Below, piece after piece: positions 5,921 through 6,428 of a DNA stretch of 6,428 bases. Origin of the DNA: Bacteroidota bacterium (GTDB lineage: Bacteria; Bacteroidota; Bacteroidia; J057); contig RFHL01001322.1 of NCBI GenBank assembly GCA_003696875.1, positions 1-6,428 of the forward strand, read 5' to 3'. The position numbers were made by a program, and so were the translations under genes. Each line of letters begins with the position of its first letter. Position 1 is the stretch's first letter. The notes beneath the pieces are model-generated. The model did not search any database. It had not been told where the DNA came from and worked only from the letters and a program-made list of their open reading frames with translations.

Positions 5921-6428
5921 CTAGCGATAGCCCTGTCCCTTGCGGGCACGGGCCCGCAGGTCTTCCGTAGGCCAAAAACGCGACCCATATCGCTCGGCAA
6001 AGCGCTCGCAGTTTGCCACAAACTCTGCCACCCCCACATAGTCGATATAGGAAAAAACCCCGCCGGTGTAGGGCGGGAAACCAAAGCCCAGCAAGGAGCC
6101 GACATCGCCGTCCTCGGCGCTGCGCAGTACCCCTTCTTCCAGACAGCGCACCGCCTCCAGCGCCTGGATATGCAGCAGGCGCTGCTGCAATTCTTTATAG
6201 GAAGGGATGTCTTCCTGGGGAGGGAAATGGGTCTGAAGTCCCGGCCAGAGTTGTTTTTCGCCTTTTTCAGGATAGGTGTAAAAGCCCCGACCCGCCCGCT
6301 TGCCCGGCCGGCCAAATTCGGTCACCATACGCGCCACCACGGCCGTTCCCGGTCGGGGATCTTTGTAGCCGGTCTCCCGCTCGGTCTGCTGCCGGATCTT
6401 GTACATCAGATCGAGGCTCACCTCATCC
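5921..6428 (-). CDS. FadB/FadJ-type 3-hydroxyacyl-CoA dehydrogenase/enoyl-CoA hydratase, C-terminal fragment (5' end outside window)
   Basis: The visible 168 codons begin DEVSLDLMYKIRQQT at the window edge and run to TAG at 5923-5921. The GTG at 6421 is internal, since the frame stays open to the window edge. The first part, including GRPGKRAGRGFYTYP, matches the end of the first 3-hydroxyacyl-CoA dehydrogenase C-terminal domain; FadB has FGQKNGLGFWRY there. The second dehydrogenase C-terminal domain shows EAVRCLEEGVL, GFGFPPYTGGVFSYIDYVG and YGSRFWP, close to FadB EVVRCLEEGI and GLGFPPFHGGAFRWLD. In this family the whole enzyme hydrates enoyl-CoA and oxidises L-3-hydroxyacyl-CoA in fatty-acid beta-oxidation in the cytoplasm, with a thiolase partner. 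The N-terminal hydratase and the NAD-binding domain are not in view, so a FadB versus FadJ label is not safe. The end is intact and followed by a strong terminator, so it is a separate transcription unit from guaA. Confidence 0.93.
   Translation of the reverse strand, partial: DEVSLDLMYKIRQQTERETGYKDPRPGTAVVARMVTEFGRPGKRAGRGFYTYPEKGEKQLWPGLQTHFPPQEDIPSYKELQQRLLHIQALEAVRCLEEGVLRSAEDGDVGSLLGFGFPPYTGGVFSYIDYVGVAEFVANCERFAERYGSRFWPTEDLRARARKGQGYR

Noticed and set aside
6419..6421. GTG at the window edge as the start of the fad-type gene
   Set aside because: The frame is open upstream to the window edge, and the residues before and after it (DE, VSLDLMYKI) belong to the interior of a much longer FadB/FadJ-type protein.

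Overview
The window looks like chromosomal DNA of a GC-rich Bacteroidota-type bacterium. This is inferred from several signs: no gene start has a convincing Shine-Dalgarno sequence; two exported proteins have signal peptides predicted to leave glutamine as the first mature residue (the Bacteroidetes 'Q-rule'); a TAnnTTTG-like promoter element sits directly against the guaA start codon; and guaA is followed by periplasmic-binding-fold envelope genes. The genus cannot be named from the sequence.

Layout. The first 122 bases (+ strand) are the last 39 codons of ribonuclease HII (rnhB). Everything else is on the minus strand, read from high to low coordinates. It begins with the C-terminal part of a FadB/FadJ-type beta-oxidation multifunctional enzyme (6428-5921), which ends at a strong intrinsic terminator (5901-5860). 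A tightly packed four-gene cluster follows: guaA, GMP synthase (5830-4304); a 602-residue secreted TPR plus periplasmic-binding-protein type I (PBP-I) protein (4282-2474); its 597-residue lipoprotein paralogue (2432-639); and a 168-residue secreted, probably beta-barrel, outer-membrane protein (642-136). The spacings are 21 bp, 41 bp and a 4-bp GTGA overlap, so the four are probably one transcription unit. It converges on rnhB with only 13 bp between the stop codons. No stretch over 300 bases lacks a gene. I see no RNA gene, mobile element or CRISPR array.

Function. The housekeeping genes (rnhB, the fad-type gene, guaA) are conventional. The interesting part is the envelope module downstream of guaA. 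Two tandem paralogues share an N-terminal helical-repeat region and a C-terminal Leu/Ile/Val-binding-protein-like domain. One appears lipid-anchored and the other soluble in the periplasm, and no ABC permease or ATPase is nearby. This domain order resembles LpoA, the outer-membrane lipoprotein activator of peptidoglycan synthase PBP1A, and the module ends in a translationally coupled barrel-like protein. I infer a cell-envelope assembly or sensing role rather than solute import. The sequence alone does not establish the function.
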